DNA of 64,000 bases from Sphingobacterium sp. UBA7855 (GTDB taxonomy: Bacteria; Bacteroidota; Bacteroidia; Sphingobacteriales; Sphingobacteriaceae). The translations under genes and the position numbers were made by a program. The DNA lies in NCBI GenBank assembly GCA_002500745.1, contig DLST01000017.1, positions 186,001-250,000 on the forward strand, written 5' to 3'. The notes beneath the pieces are model-generated. The model saw only the letters and a program-made list of their open reading frames with translations, ran no database searches and was not told where the DNA came from. This document shows, one piece after another, positions 51,258 to 61,142 of this stretch (position 1 is its first letter; every line of letters begins with the position of its first letter).

Positions 51258-52157
51258 TTATCCGTTTGATAATGCTGCTGCACCAGATACGATCTCCGTC
51301 AATTCTGTTGTAATTGCTGCCTGACGTGCCTGGTTGTAAGATAGCTTCAATGATTTTAATAAATCACCTGCATTTTCTGTCGCTTTATCCATCGCTGTCA
51401 TACGTGCTCCATGCTCAGAAGCATTCGAGTCTAAAACAGCTTTGTATAATTGAATCTTGATTGCTTTAGGAATCAACTCCTCGATAATCTTCTCTTTGGA
51501 AGGCTCGATGATATAATCCACCTCAGCTTCTATTTTTGCTTTATGCGTATGTTGTTTGTTTTCTTCTACAGGTAATAATGGTAAAATCTGCTCTGCAGTC
51601 AACTCTTGAACTGCTGCATTTTTGAACTGATTATAAACCACTTCAACACGATCAAAATTACCTTCTTTGAATTGTTCCATGATAAATTCAGTCACCACGG
51701 ATACAGAACCAAAATTTAAATCAGAAAACAAATCAGAGTGATTAGCTACCACATTAAAGTTACGCTTCGAAAAGAAATCATAACCCTTTTTACCAATACC
51801 AATGATACTCAAATTTCCTTTCGCATGTTGCTCGGCATATTTGTTGGCGATCAAGTTATTCGTTGCTTTGATAACATTTGCGTTGAATGCTCCGGCCAAT
51901 CCTCTGTTAGAAGAAACAACAACGATCAACACCTTATTTGGCTCGCGATCCACTGTAAAAGGAGAATTACTTCCCTCAACACTCGCAGAAACATCCGCCA
52001 AAATATCTCTTAGTTTATTCGCATATGGTCGCAATTGTAAGATAGCGTTAGTAGCGCGTTTCAATTTAGCAGCCGAAACCATTTTCATAGCTTTCGTGAT
52101 CTGCTGTGTTGATGATACTGAGGTAATCCGGTTTCTTACTTCTTTTAAATTTGCCAT
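51258..52157 (-). CDS. atpG: ATP synthase gamma subunit
   Basis: 299 residues; N-terminal helix starting ANLKEVRNRITSVSSTQQITKAMKMVSAAKLKRA and the C-terminal helix RMTAMDKATENAGDLLKSLKLSYNQARQAAITTELTEIVSGAAAL form the rotor coiled coil. Central Rossmann part SSNRGLAGAFNANV. Last gene of the operon. A 77-bp gap with a long inverted repeat separates it from atpA. Confidence 0.97.
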   Translation of the reverse strand: MANLKEVRNRITSVSSTQQITKAMKMVSAAKLKRATNAILQLRPYANKLRDILADVSASVEGSNSPFTVDREPNKVLIVVVSSNRGLAGAFNANVIKATNNLIANKYAEQHAKGNLSIIGIGKKGYDFFSKRNFNVVANHSDLFSDLNFGSVSVVTEFIMEQFKEGNFDRVEVVYNQFKNAAVQELTAEQILPLLPVEENKQHTHKAKIEAEVDYIIEPSKEKIIEELIPKAIKIQLYKAVLDSNASEHGARMTAMDKATENAGDLLKSLKLSYNQARQAAITTELTEIVSGAAALSNG

Positions 52158-52167
52158 ATTTGTTTTA

Positions 52168-52233
52168 AGTATTAAGTACCTAGTATTGAGTATCGAGCCT
52201 TATCGATAGACTCAATACCAAATACTCATTACT
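52168..52233. repeat. Imperfect inverted repeat between atpA and atpG
   Basis: Left arm 52168-52196, right arm 52203-52233; the inner 14 bases (52183-52196, ending TATCGA) match the right arm with a two-base bulge, and the outer part (AGTATTAAGTACC versus the right arm read backwards, AGTAATGAGTATT) continues with a few mismatches. The motif AGTATTRAGTA recurs within each arm. No T-run follows, so it is not a normal terminator. Confidence 0.75.
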
Positions 52234-52234
52234 A

Positions 52235-53809
52235 TTAATATTTTGATGCTAAATCCTTAGCTACTGTTTCTAATACTGCAGTTAATTCATCGGAGAACTT
52301 ATTCGCTTTAAAAGCTGACAATACTTCTGGATGACGTTGCTCCAATTGAGTCAAGAATTCTTCTTCAAATTCTCTCACTTTATTTACAGGAACGTTACGC
52401 AACAAACCTTTAGTTCCGATATAAATGATCGCAACTTGCTTCTCAACAGAAACCGGAGAGTATTGACCTTGTTTCAAGATCTCAACGTTACGAACACCTT
52501 TATCCAAGACAGATTTAGTAGCAGCATCTAGATCAGAACCAAATTTAGCAAAAGCTTCCAATTCACGGTACTGCGCTTGATCCAACTTTAGTGTACCAGA
52601 TACCTTTTTCATCGGTTTGATCTGCGCATTACCACCTACACGAGAAACAGAGATACCTACGTTGATCGCTGGACGGATACCTGCGTTAAACAAGTTAGAC
52701 TCCAAGAAGATCTGACCATCTGTAATTGAAATTACGTTGGTTGGGATATAAGCAGAAACGTCACCCGCTTGAGTTTCGATGATCGGAAGCGCAGTCAACG
52801 AGCCACCACCTTTCACCAAATGTTTGATTGATTCTGGTAAATCGTTCATGTTGCGTGCGATATCATCCGAAGAGTTGATTTTCGCTGCACGCTCCAATAA
52901 ACGGCTGTGTAGATAAAATACGTCACCTGGGTATGCTTCGCGGCCCGGTGGACGACGTAACAACAACGAAACCTCACGGTAAGCTACCGCTTGTTTAGAC
53001 AAATCATCATAAACGATCAATGCCGGACGGCCTGTATCACGGAAGAATTCGCCGATAGCAGCACCTGCCATAGGCGCATAGAACTGAAGTGGAGCAGGAT
53101 CAGCAGCAGATGCAGCAACAACTACTGTATAAGCCATAGCACCTCTCTCTTCCAATGTACGCACGATATTCGCAACGGTAGAGTTCTTTTGACCTACGGC
53201 AACGTAGATACAAAATACAGGTTCTCCTGCATCGTAGAATTCTTTTTGGTTCAAGATTGTATCAATACAAACAGCGGTTTTACCTGTTTGACGGTCACCA
53301 ATAACCAACTCACGTTGACCACGACCAACTGGGATCATCGCATCGATCGCTTTGATACCTGTTTGTAATGGCTCAGTTACCGGCTGACGGTAGATAACAC
53401 CTGGAGCTTTACGCTCGATAGGCATTTCATACAAATCACCTTGAATAGGTCCTTTACCATCGATTGGTTGACCTAAAGTATTTACAACACGTCCCAACAA
53501 GCCTTCACCAACTTTGATGGATGCAATACGGTTGGTACGCTTAATAGTATCTCCTTCTTTGATTTCATCAGAAGGACCTAAAAGTACAACACCAACGTTG
53601 TCTTCTTCTAAGTTTAATACAATACCTTGTAATCCGTTATCAAATTCAACCAACTCACCGGACTGAACTTTAGTTAAGCCGTAAATACGAGCAATACCGT
53701 CACCCACAGCAAGTACGGTACCCACTTCCTCTAGTTCGGCTTCTGATTTAAAGCCCGACAATTGCTCTCTTAGAATTGCCGAAACTTCATCTGGTCTTAC
53801 CTCTATCAT
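52235..53809 (-). CDS. atpA: ATP synthase alpha subunit
   Basis: 524 residues, full length. P-loop GDRQTGKT at about residues 171-178, [13 protein letters not shown] (DELSEED-like region), and the arginine-finger region [14 protein letters not shown]. Non-catalytic nucleotide site subunit of F1. Stands 54 bp from atpH. Confidence 0.98.
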   Translation of the reverse strand: MIEVRPDEVSAILREQLSGFKSEAELEEVGTVLAVGDGIARIYGLTKVQSGELVEFDNGLQGIVLNLEEDNVGVVLLGPSDEIKEGDTIKRTNRIASIKVGEGLLGRVVNTLGQPIDGKGPIQGDLYEMPIERKAPGVIYRQPVTEPLQTGIKAIDAMIPVGRGQRELVIGDRQTGKTAVCIDTILNQKEFYDAGEPVFCIYVAVGQKNSTVANIVRTLEERGAMAYTVVVAASAADPAPLQFYAPMAGAAIGEFFRDTGRPALIVYDDLSKQAVAYREVSLLLRRPPGREAYPGDVFYLHSRLLERAAKINSSDDIARNMNDLPESIKHLVKGGGSLTALPIIETQAGDVSAYIPTNVISITDGQIFLESNLFNAGIRPAINVGISVSRVGGNAQIKPMKKVSGTLKLDQAQYRELEAFAKFGSDLDAATKSVLDKGVRNVEILKQGQYSPVSVEKQVAIIYIGTKGLLRNVPVNKVREFEEEFLTQLEQRHPEVLSAFKANKFSDELTAVLETVAKDLASKY

Positions 53810-53863
53810 TTTAATTATTATAAGGGGTTTTTTGATTTATTTTACTTCAAATCTCAGAAAAAA

Positions 53864-54406
53864 CTAATTATTCTGATTCAAATATCTTTCCAATTTATTC
53901 AACTTACCAGCAATACTTGCGTCAATCTGGCGATCGCCAATATTGACTACAAAACCACCGATCAAATTATGATCAACTTTATTGACCAATATTACTTGAG
54001 CATTGGTTTCTTTTGCAAGTACATCTTTCATCGCCGCCAAATTAGCTTCAGAAAGTGGCGCTGCAGATGTAACTGTAGCATTCACAATTCCTTTCACCTC
54101 ATTAAACTCACGAATAAATTCTTGAGCCGTGGCATATACTATCTCACCACGACCTTTATTGATCATGATCTTAAAGAACGCCAAGATATTTGGATTGATC
54201 TTATCTTTAAATAGCGCATCCAATACGTTTTTCTTTTTATCCAAAGGGACAATAGGATTGGCCAAAACAGCTTGCAGTTCGGTACTGGATTTCAAAACCG
54301 CAATGAATGAATCCATATCGGTCTTGATTGTTTCCAGTGAGCCTTGCTCGCCTGCCAAGTCAATTAATGACTTCGCATATCTCGATGCTACTTTAAATAC
54401 TGACAT
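53864..54406 (-). CDS. atpH: ATP synthase delta subunit
   Basis: 180 residues, usual length. N-terminal helical domain VASRYAKSLIDLAGEQ and the C-terminal segment LIGGFVVNIGDRQIDASIAGKLNKLERYL, which is the OSCP/delta signature. It links F1 to the b subunit stator. Confidence 0.95.
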   Translation of the reverse strand: MSVFKVASRYAKSLIDLAGEQGSLETIKTDMDSFIAVLKSSTELQAVLANPIVPLDKKKNVLDALFKDKINPNILAFFKIMINKGRGEIVYATAQEFIREFNEVKGIVNATVTSAAPLSEANLAAMKDVLAKETNAQVILVNKVDHNLIGGFVVNIGDRQIDASIAGKLNKLERYLNQNN

Positions 54407-54435
54407 AATTCTATTTCGTAATTTGAGTGACCGGA

Positions 54436-54936
54436 TTAGTTCAATTTAACGTCATTAAGCAAGTCTGCTACTAAAGCTTCTTGCTTTCCTTGGTCCTCAA
54501 ATTCTTTGTTTAACACTTTACGAGCAATATCCAAAGACAGAGATGAAACCTGTGACTTAACCTCAGCCAAAGCTTTGTTCTTTTGTTCATTGATCTCCTC
54601 TTTCGCTTGAGCAATCATTTTTGCACCTTCAGCCTGTGCCTGAGTTTTTGCCTCAGCTACGATCTTATCTTTAAGCTCTTTAGCCTCTTTAAGGATAATG
54701 TCGCGCTCTGCGCGTGCTTCTTTCAGTAATTGTTCGTTTTCATTTGTTAAACGAGCCATTTCCAATTTAGCTTTTTCAGCTGCCTCCAAAGCGCTTGCAA
54801 TACCTTTTTCACGTTCGTCTAGGGCATCAACAATTGGTTTCCAAGCGTATTTACCTAATAAAAAGATAATAACTACAAGGACGATGACCATCCAAAAAAA
54901 CAAACCGTACGAAAACGAATGTATTAATTTATCCAT
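54436..54936 (-). CDS. atpF: ATP synthase b subunit
   Basis: 166 residues: one N-terminal transmembrane helix (GLFFWMVIVLVVIIFLLGKY, with the conserved W-KPIVDALDEREKGI after it) and a long charged coiled coil, AEKAKLEMARLTNENEQLL onwards. Forms the peripheral stalk. Spacing to atpH is 29 bp. Confidence 0.96.
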   Translation of the reverse strand: MDKLIHSFSYGLFFWMVIVLVVIIFLLGKYAWKPIVDALDEREKGIASALEAAEKAKLEMARLTNENEQLLKEARAERDIILKEAKELKDKIVAEAKTQAQAEGAKMIAQAKEEINEQKNKALAEVKSQVSSLSLDIARKVLNKEFEDQGKQEALVADLLNDVKLN

Positions 54937-55032
54937 TGTTATACTATATAATGATAATTTTTATTTTTTAAGATTCAGGAATAATATAACCTGCAACCAA
55001 CCGTTGCAGGTTATATCATAAAACCGTTGTGA

Positions 55033-55239
<207 letters not shown>

Positions 55240-55255
55240 TTAAAAAATTTGCTAA

Positions 55256-56452
55256 TTAATGATCGTGATGTTCTTCAACAGCCATACCGATAAATAAGGA
55301 TGACAACATCGTAAAAATAAATGCTTGTAAAAAGGCAACCAATAACTCAATAACCATCAAGAAGATTGTTAAGAACATGGAAACACCGATACTACCCACT
55401 ACTGTCAATTGGTGTTGCAATAAATAAACAATCGCAATCAATCCCATCACAACCGTGTGACCAGCTGTAATATTTGCAAACAAACGAACCATCAAAGAGA
55501 ATGGCTTTGTAAACAAACCCAATACTTCAATTGGCGCCAAAACGAATTTAAACGGAACAGGAACACCCGGCATCCAGAAAATGTGTTTCCAATAGTTTGC
55601 GTTTGCTTTGATATTTACAATTAAAAAAGTAAAAAGAGCCAAACATAATGTTACTGTAATGTTACCTGTCACATTAAATCCTAGTGGTGTCAAACCAACT
55701 AAGTTCAAAATCCAGATCAAGAAAAATACAGACAATAAATAGGGCATAAATTCTTTATAACGATGACCGATGTTTGGAATTGCCATCTCATCACGCACAT
55801 AGATAACCAAAGGTTCTAATACACGTCCTACACCTTTGGGTAAGTTGTTAGCACCCTTTTTATAGGTTTTAGCCAAGCTTATAAATGCCCAAAACATTAA
55901 AAATGCAGCTAGAAATAAACCTACAACACTCTTTGTGATCGAGAAATCCAAAGGCATCGCTACTGTAGGATGAAAATCGACAGCATCGTGAATTTCATGA
56001 GAACCGACAACATAAGAAGTTTCAAATTCCTTTTTCACTTCCTTCCCATTCTCGTTTACAGTCATAACATAACTACCGTCGGCATTTTTGCGGTACTCAT
56101 GACCACCTAAATTACCAGTAGCATCGGTCTTATAAATTTTGCCATGGTATAATGCATAGTATTGACCATCAACTTCAGCAACCTTATTACCGTGATCAAA
56201 TGCAGAAGCCATAAAAACTTTCAAGCCATTGTCAATCAAAATAACTGGCAATGAAAAGCCAAAGTGTTTACCTGTCTCTTCATCGGAAAAGAAGCTAAAA
56301 TAATAATCATCTTGTAAGTGATGCTCAATATGGCTATTGATTTCCTCAGCCTGCGATTTTTCTCCGTGTGCATGCTCATCGGCCTTTGTTAAAAATGGCG
56401 CAACTGCAAACAGAATAACTGCTAAAAATTGAAGTGTTCTTTTAAGACTCAC
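55256..56452 (-). CDS. atpB: ATP synthase a subunit, long Bacteroidota form
   Basis: 398 residues. The C-terminal ~200 residues hold the a-subunit helices, with the essential Arg in KPFSLMVRLFANITAGHTVV. The N-terminal ~170 residues are an extension typical of Bacteroidota AtpB: signal-like helix (FLAVILFAVAPFLTKADEHAH), His/Glu-rich loops and a periplasmic part (DGQYYALYHGKIYKTDATG). The role of the extension is unknown. Confidence 0.95.
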   Translation of the reverse strand: MSLKRTLQFLAVILFAVAPFLTKADEHAHGEKSQAEEINSHIEHHLQDDYYFSFFSDEETGKHFGFSLPVILIDNGLKVFMASAFDHGNKVAEVDGQYYALYHGKIYKTDATGNLGGHEYRKNADGSYVMTVNENGKEVKKEFETSYVVGSHEIHDAVDFHPTVAMPLDFSITKSVVGLFLAAFLMFWAFISLAKTYKKGANNLPKGVGRVLEPLVIYVRDEMAIPNIGHRYKEFMPYLLSVFFLIWILNLVGLTPLGFNVTGNITVTLCLALFTFLIVNIKANANYWKHIFWMPGVPVPFKFVLAPIEVLGLFTKPFSLMVRLFANITAGHTVVMGLIAIVYLLQHQLTVVGSIGVSMFLTIFLMVIELLVAFLQAFIFTMLSSLFIGMAVEEHHDH

Positions 56453-56556
56453 GATACTACTATTATGTTATTTAAAATTTTTGCGAAAATACTACATATA
56501 AAGCATAAAAGCTACTTTAATATTACATTTTTTTGAAAAAACTATCGTTTTCTCCA

Positions 56557-56943
56557 TTAGGATTTGTTTAAAGCCTTATAAGCAAATACCACATCGTAAA
56601 AAAGGAATAAAACGACAACGATCAAATAGTTATATTTTAAAATATCGGCCTGTGGTTTTGCTAGGCCGCTATGGATATACAGATAATTTAGGACGAATTT
56701 TAACGTCAATAATCCTAAGAAAATAAAACCGACATATTGTGGAAATTGCTGCGAAAAGTAAGTCACTCCTGCCATAATAATAATCGATAAAATCAATTGA
56801 AAAACATATATTTCATACAATGGAAAATGTAGATCATCTAGATTTTGTATTCCATCAAAAGATTTTAACAAAAAGAAATGAAGGGCAAATACCAATACCG
56901 CAACAAAAAATAAAATAAGTGCCTGCTTTAAATATACTATCAT
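56557..56943 (-). CDS. Four-helix membrane protein of the ATP synthase operon
   Basis: 128 residues with four transmembrane helices (LILFFVAVLVFALHFFLL, VFQLILSIIIMAGVTYF, YVGFIFLGLLTLKFVLNYLYI, YNYLIVVVLFLFYDVVFAY). Its ATG overlaps the atpZ end by 4 bases (ATGA). Position and size resemble the AtpI/UncI assembly factor that helps build the c-ring, but sequence identity to it is not obvious. The 104-bp gap before atpB is gene-free. Confidence 0.7.
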   Translation of the reverse strand: MIVYLKQALILFFVAVLVFALHFFLLKSFDGIQNLDDLHFPLYEIYVFQLILSIIIMAGVTYFSQQFPQYVGFIFLGLLTLKFVLNYLYIHSGLAKPQADILKYNYLIVVVLFLFYDVVFAYKALNKS

Positions 56944-57155
56944 CTATCGTTTAATCGATTCACTTGTCTAATGACCTGGTAGAGAGAAATCCCAATCCCA
57001 GCAAGGGTACAGATTTTCATCCATAATTGGTTATCACTATGAAACTTGCCATCCAACCAATCTCCTAATAAATAAAATACGTAAATGGTAAAAACCATCT
57101 GAGTCGAAATAGTTGTCAACACAAGCCACTTGTTAGGATCTTTCTTGTCTTCCAT
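56940..57155 (-). CDS. AtpZ/AtpI-family protein
   Basis: 71 residues with two transmembrane helices (STQMVFTIYVFYLLGDWLDG and WMKICTLAGIGISLYQVI) and a charged end, matching the AtpZ pattern. AtpZ/AtpI pairs are reported to assist ATP synthase assembly and Mg/Ca supply. First gene of the operon; overlaps the next gene by four bases. Confidence 0.82.
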   Translation of the reverse strand: MEDKKDPNKWLVLTTISTQMVFTIYVFYLLGDWLDGKFHSDNQLWMKICTLAGIGISLYQVIRQVNRLNDR

Positions 57156-57201
57156 AAGAAATCGTCAGGTTATCAATGGACGCTCAACAAACTACATCAC
57201 A

Positions 57202-57219
57202 ATATTTGTTACAAATATA
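57202..57219 (-). promoter_or_regulatory. Promoter of the ATP synthase operon with palindrome
   Basis: Perfect -7 box TATATTTG (plus-strand CAAATATA, 57212-57219) 57 bases before the atpZ start; a -33 box is not clear. It overlaps a perfect palindrome ATATTTGT-T-ACAAATAT (57202-57218), which could be an operator or reflect a two-way promoter. Confidence 0.5.
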
Positions 57220-57238
57220 CATCATAAATCCTTATTGC

Positions 57239-59464
57239 CTACAATCCCAAAACTTTTTGTCCAATTTTAATATCTGGATAGTCTATATCTGTCCCCAAAA
57301 GCATTTTAAGTTCAGAAGATGATTTATCTGGGTTTGTCCGGATCACATCTAGTATACGATCCAACTTCTCCTGCTCGATCAACTCTGTAGCCTCCACTTC
57401 TGTCCCTACAAAGGTAATCAAATGTCCGTAAATCGTGCCTGCAACCATCCCGCGCTTACCTGCTATTTCAGCAATGCTCATTCCATCCTTAAACATTTCT
57501 AGAGAAATCTCTTTCGTATCTAATTTTTTAGGTCCTTCTTCATCTGCAGTTTGCGCAGCCAAATCATCTTTCTCTTTAGTCTTCACACGAGCAGCTACAT
57601 CCGACATCGCCGTTTGAAAATCTTCTCGTTTGGATAGTGTAGCAGCAATAAGAAGACAATGCTGCAACTGTTCGCGTTTTCGCTTGTAATCAAGCAATAG
57701 CACTTTCAACTCGTCAATATATTTCTTGGTACGTTTCCGTATCTGATATTCTTCAATATGTTTGTTCAGCGCATCAATCAGATCGGTATCCATTTTTGGC
57801 AAAAACCAATTGACTGCCGCGGTAGAACGCTCACAGATAACATCGTAATCAATTGCATTTTTATCACGTAACAAATCATATAACACAACAATAAACTTGT
57901 GGGCAACTTTCTCTTGCATCTGCAGGTGCTTGACCAGTTGCTGAAAAAACAATACCGCTTGTTCCTTACCATCAATGTTACGTTCTTCGAGCGACTTCAA
58001 TAAATCAGACGTCTCCACCAATAAGCCATCCCACCGAAATCCGTGCATCAAAATCTGACCAAGGTAATTCCGTTGGCACTGCTCCAGAATCGAATTGATA
58101 TCAGGCTGAGCCTGCGCGCGCTGTGCAAATTCAACAACCTGATAATCGGTACGGATGGCATAAGAAGGAATGATAGACTTTAATACAAGTCCATCCAAAC
58201 TCGTTAAACGGCTCAATGCAACATAAACCTGACCTGCTGCAAAAGAGGTACCCGCATCAATGATTGCTTTTTCAAATGTTAATCCCTGACTTTTATGGAT
58301 AGTGATCGCCCAGGCGAGCCGAAGCGGAAATTGTGAGAATGTACCTAAAATCTCCTCCTTAATCTGATCCTGTCCCTTATCATAATTATAACGGATATTC
58401 TCCCAGGTCTCCCTTTTTACCGTTACAGATTCAGAGCCATCAGGAAATGTAACCGTTACTGTGCCCTGCACCGTATCGATATCCTTTACCGTACCAATCT
58501 TTCCATTGTAATATTTACGCTCATCTCCCGAATCGTTTCGAATAAACATCACCTGTGCCCCTATCTTTAAGGATAACGTTTCTTCAGCGGGGTAGGAACC
58601 CTGCGCAAAATCATCTTTGACAACAGCCTTAAGATTTAACATTTTCCCCGATAATGAGGCCAACTTCGCTCCGTTTATTTCATCCGCATTTCGATTATGG
58701 GAGGTCAATGTAATATACTGCTCCTCTTCATTTGGGACAAAGTCCTGTTGATAATAACCATTTAAGGTCGCTAGCATTTCACTTGTACACTGGTTGTTTC
58801 GTATGGCATTCAAAATGGAAATAAAACCCTCGTCTTGCTGACGATAGATTTTATTAAGCTCTAACATTACCAACGGATTATCTCTCAATATCTTGGCATT
58901 GAAGAAGAAAACAGAAGAGTAATGATCTTTTAATACATTCCACTCGGCATCTTTCACGACAGGTGGCAACTGGTACAAGTCTCCGATAAACAACACCTGC
59001 AATCCTCCAAAAGGCCGCATATCGCGACGAACAGATTGAAGGATAACATTAATCGCATCCAATGTATCTGCGCGAACCATCGACACCTCGTCAATCACCA
59101 ACAGTTCAAGTTCCTGCAAAATCGCCCGGCGTTGCTTCGTCAGTTTAATCGTGCTGAAGAGACGGGATTTATTGTAAATATGACTATCCTGCTCGTCCCA
59201 CCGCAACTCATAATCTTCTATAAAAGTTCCAAAAGGAAGCCAAAATAAAGAGTGCAAAGTCGTTCCGCCTGCGTTCATCGCAGCAACGCCAGTAGGTGCG
59301 GTAATCGCCATCTTCTTGTAACTATGCTCCTTGATATACTTCAAGAACGTCGTTTTTCCAGTACCTGCCTTCCCTGTGATAAATACGTTTTGATTCGTTT
59401 GGTTAACGAAAGCAACAGCCTGCATAAATGCAGTATTTTCCCGATCGACTTGAAAGTTTGACAT
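57239..59464 (-). CDS. PIF1-like DNA helicase with C-terminal helix-turn-helix domain
   Basis: 741 residues. SF1B helicase motifs: Walker A GKAGTGKT (31-38), Walker B LVIDEVSM, GDLYQLPPV, KIGAQVMFIRND and IHKSQGLTFEKAIIDAG. The C-terminal ~200 residues hold a helical part and a helix-turn-helix (SLEMFKDGMSIAEIAGKRGMVAGTIYGHL) of the kind found at the end of RecQ/PIF1-like helicases. Likely unwinds structured or forked DNA. Single gene next to the ATP synthase operon; nothing around suggests phage defence. Confidence 0.9.
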   Translation of the reverse strand: MSNFQVDRENTAFMQAVAFVNQTNQNVFITGKAGTGKTTFLKYIKEHSYKKMAITAPTGVAAMNAGGTTLHSLFWLPFGTFIEDYELRWDEQDSHIYNKSRLFSTIKLTKQRRAILQELELLVIDEVSMVRADTLDAINVILQSVRRDMRPFGGLQVLFIGDLYQLPPVVKDAEWNVLKDHYSSVFFFNAKILRDNPLVMLELNKIYRQQDEGFISILNAIRNNQCTSEMLATLNGYYQQDFVPNEEEQYITLTSHNRNADEINGAKLASLSGKMLNLKAVVKDDFAQGSYPAEETLSLKIGAQVMFIRNDSGDERKYYNGKIGTVKDIDTVQGTVTVTFPDGSESVTVKRETWENIRYNYDKGQDQIKEEILGTFSQFPLRLAWAITIHKSQGLTFEKAIIDAGTSFAAGQVYVALSRLTSLDGLVLKSIIPSYAIRTDYQVVEFAQRAQAQPDINSILEQCQRNYLGQILMHGFRWDGLLVETSDLLKSLEERNIDGKEQAVLFFQQLVKHLQMQEKVAHKFIVVLYDLLRDKNAIDYDVICERSTAAVNWFLPKMDTDLIDALNKHIEEYQIRKRTKKYIDELKVLLLDYKRKREQLQHCLLIAATLSKREDFQTAMSDVAARVKTKEKDDLAAQTADEEGPKKLDTKEISLEMFKDGMSIAEIAGKRGMVAGTIYGHLITFVGTEVEATELIEQEKLDRILDVIRTNPDKSSSELKMLLGTDIDYPDIKIGQKVLGL

Positions 59465-59659
59465 ATCCTGAAATTAGATTGATCACAAAATTAGCAATTT
59501 CATTTTTAACTTTACCTGGCACATAGCTATTGAGCACGACCAAAGAAATAACTATAGTTGGTATGTAAATATTGCTAAAACGGTTAACTTAAATTATTAA
59601 TAGATTTTTTTTATATTTAGCTGCTAAATTAACGAATAACAAATTTTTAGAATTGTAAT

Positions 59660-60157
59660 ATGGCTATAGATAAAATTGCATTGTTTGAAAATGTACAGGA
59701 AATGCTGACTTCCAAAGGTTTTCGTATCGATAAATCAGATGCAGCGCGTCCTTGGGGCGGATTTTTCGTCATTGACGAAACGCAGGCACAGGAATTTGCC
59801 GATGAATATTTCGGCGGAATGGATGTGCAAGAATTAAGAATATCCGGAAAATTAAGTCCTAAAATTCTAATTGTTGCGCCGGATAAAAGACTATCTTGGC
59901 AATACCACCACCGCCGGGCTGAAATCTGGCGTGTTATTCAAGGTAACGTAGGGGTTATGGTTTCTGACACAGATGAAGAATCTGTCGTATCTACATTGAA
60001 AGAAGGCGAAACAATCCGATTGCGCCAAGGACAACGCCACCGTTTAATTGGATTGGACGGCTTCGGTATTTTAGCAGAAATTTGGCAACATACAGATGCC
60101 AACAACCCTTCTGACGAAGACGATATCGTTCGCGTACAGGACGATTTTGGCAGGTAA
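59660..60157 (+). CDS. Cupin protein, type II mannose-6-phosphate isomerase-like
   Basis: 165 residues. The block SWQYHHRRAEIWRVIQG with following GVMVSD and RQGQRHRLIGLDGFGILAEIW is that of the C-terminal cupin of ManC-type mannose-1-phosphate guanylyltransferases and related sugar phosphate isomerases; the His/Glu set would bind a metal. The N-terminal AARPWGGFFVID is also of that type. No nucleotidyltransferase part is present, so it is a stand-alone cupin; mannose 6-phosphate isomerase is a plausible activity. Followed by a strong terminator. Confidence 0.83.
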   Translation: MAIDKIALFENVQEMLTSKGFRIDKSDAARPWGGFFVIDETQAQEFADEYFGGMDVQELRISGKLSPKILIVAPDKRLSWQYHHRRAEIWRVIQGNVGVMVSDTDEESVVSTLKEGETIRLRQGQRHRLIGLDGFGILAEIWQHTDANNPSDEDDIVRVQDDFGR

Positions 60158-60184
60158 TAGTCCCACAGGACCGTTACCGCCAAA

Positions 60185-60219
60185 ACAAAGATTCCCAATC
60201 AACAATTGGGAATCTTTGT
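60185..60219 (+). terminator. Terminator after cupin gene
   Basis: 15-base arms 60185-60199 and 60205-60219 (core GATTCCCAAT / ATTGGGAATC), then T's. The rest of the gap to 60391 shows no gene and no clear promoter. Confidence 0.85.
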
Positions 60220-60391
60220 TTTTACCCCAAACATAATGCCCTAGCAGCTGATTCACTCCCTTACAGATGCATTTCGTCGCTTCTTTGCAAGCTCTCATAC
60301 CCCGGTGGCCATTTCAGCTATTCCATAGCGCAATTCATTAGAAGAGAATAGTATTTTTTATTATTTTAGTAAAGATATAAGCAACTATGAT

Positions 60392-61132
60392 ATGATGAGC
60401 AACGACGACACTAAAAGAGGATCTGGTATATTAAACAGTCTGAAAAAATTAATTTTTGAAGATGATCAACCCCAGCAAAGCCAGCGCCCACAAACGCCAT
60501 TGGCGCCTGCACCAAATGCTATTCCAAACACCCCTTATAAGGAACCATCCTATTCTCCTGCTACGCCAACAACTGGCAAAACACCTCCTCCAATCCCGAT
60601 AACGGCCAACGATGGAACTACCGACCTTAAAGAAATGAAATTAAAGGTCTATGCCATTCTGGAAAAACTAAATGAACAAGGGGTAGACTTTTTTGAGGTA
60701 TGGAATGCTGCAGCAGCGATGGGAAAAGTGGAGGAAAACACACTCAAAGCAGCTTATACATCACTTAAATTTGTAGACAGTTCGTTAACTAAGGATAAAC
60801 TAGTAGCAACTGGCACAAATTATGCTAATAAACTGAAAGAAACCATTGCCAAAGAATCGGAACAAAAACAGGCTGAAAAGAAAAAGACTGAACAGGACCG
60901 AACCATGGAGATTGCAAATCTGAACACTGAAATCAAAACAATAACGGAGAATATCGCCAAATTGCAAGATGACCTACAGAAAAAACAGCTCGCTTTGGGA
61001 CAGATTAATGAAAAGTACGCACCCAGAATTAAAGATATTGAACAAAAAATAAACATCGGCAACGCGGCCGTTGATGAGGTTGTTACCGAAATCAACGCTG
61101 CACTACGTATGATTAATCAATCGATAACATAA
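60392..61132 (+). CDS. Unknown coiled-coil protein, first gene of three-gene operon
   Basis: 246 residues (start ATG 60392, or the next ATG at 60395). An N-terminal ~25 residues with GSGILNSLKKLIFED, a Pro/Thr/Gln-rich flexible linker (about 27-72), a small helical domain (about 76-135: VYAILEKLNEQGVDFFEVWNAAAA, YTSLKFVDSSL) and a long Lys/Glu/Gln-rich coiled coil (about 140-235). No transmembrane segment, no signal peptide. I do not recognise a family. It is followed at 10 bp by a membrane coiled-coil protein and then an ASKHA-fold protein, all on one likely transcript. Confidence 0.75.
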   Translation: MMSNDDTKRGSGILNSLKKLIFEDDQPQQSQRPQTPLAPAPNAIPNTPYKEPSYSPATPTTGKTPPPIPITANDGTTDLKEMKLKVYAILEKLNEQGVDFFEVWNAAAAMGKVEENTLKAAYTSLKFVDSSLTKDKLVATGTNYANKLKETIAKESEQKQAEKKKTEQDRTMEIANLNTEIKTITENIAKLQDDLQKKQLALGQINEKYAPRIKDIEQKINIGNAAVDEVVTEINAALRMINQSIT

Positions 61133-61142
61133 AAATAAATCA

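Noticed and set aside
57239..59464. PIF1-like helicase as part of a phage-defence locus
   Set aside because: No nuclease, effector or mobile element adjoins it; it sits between the ATP synthase operon and a metabolic cupin gene.
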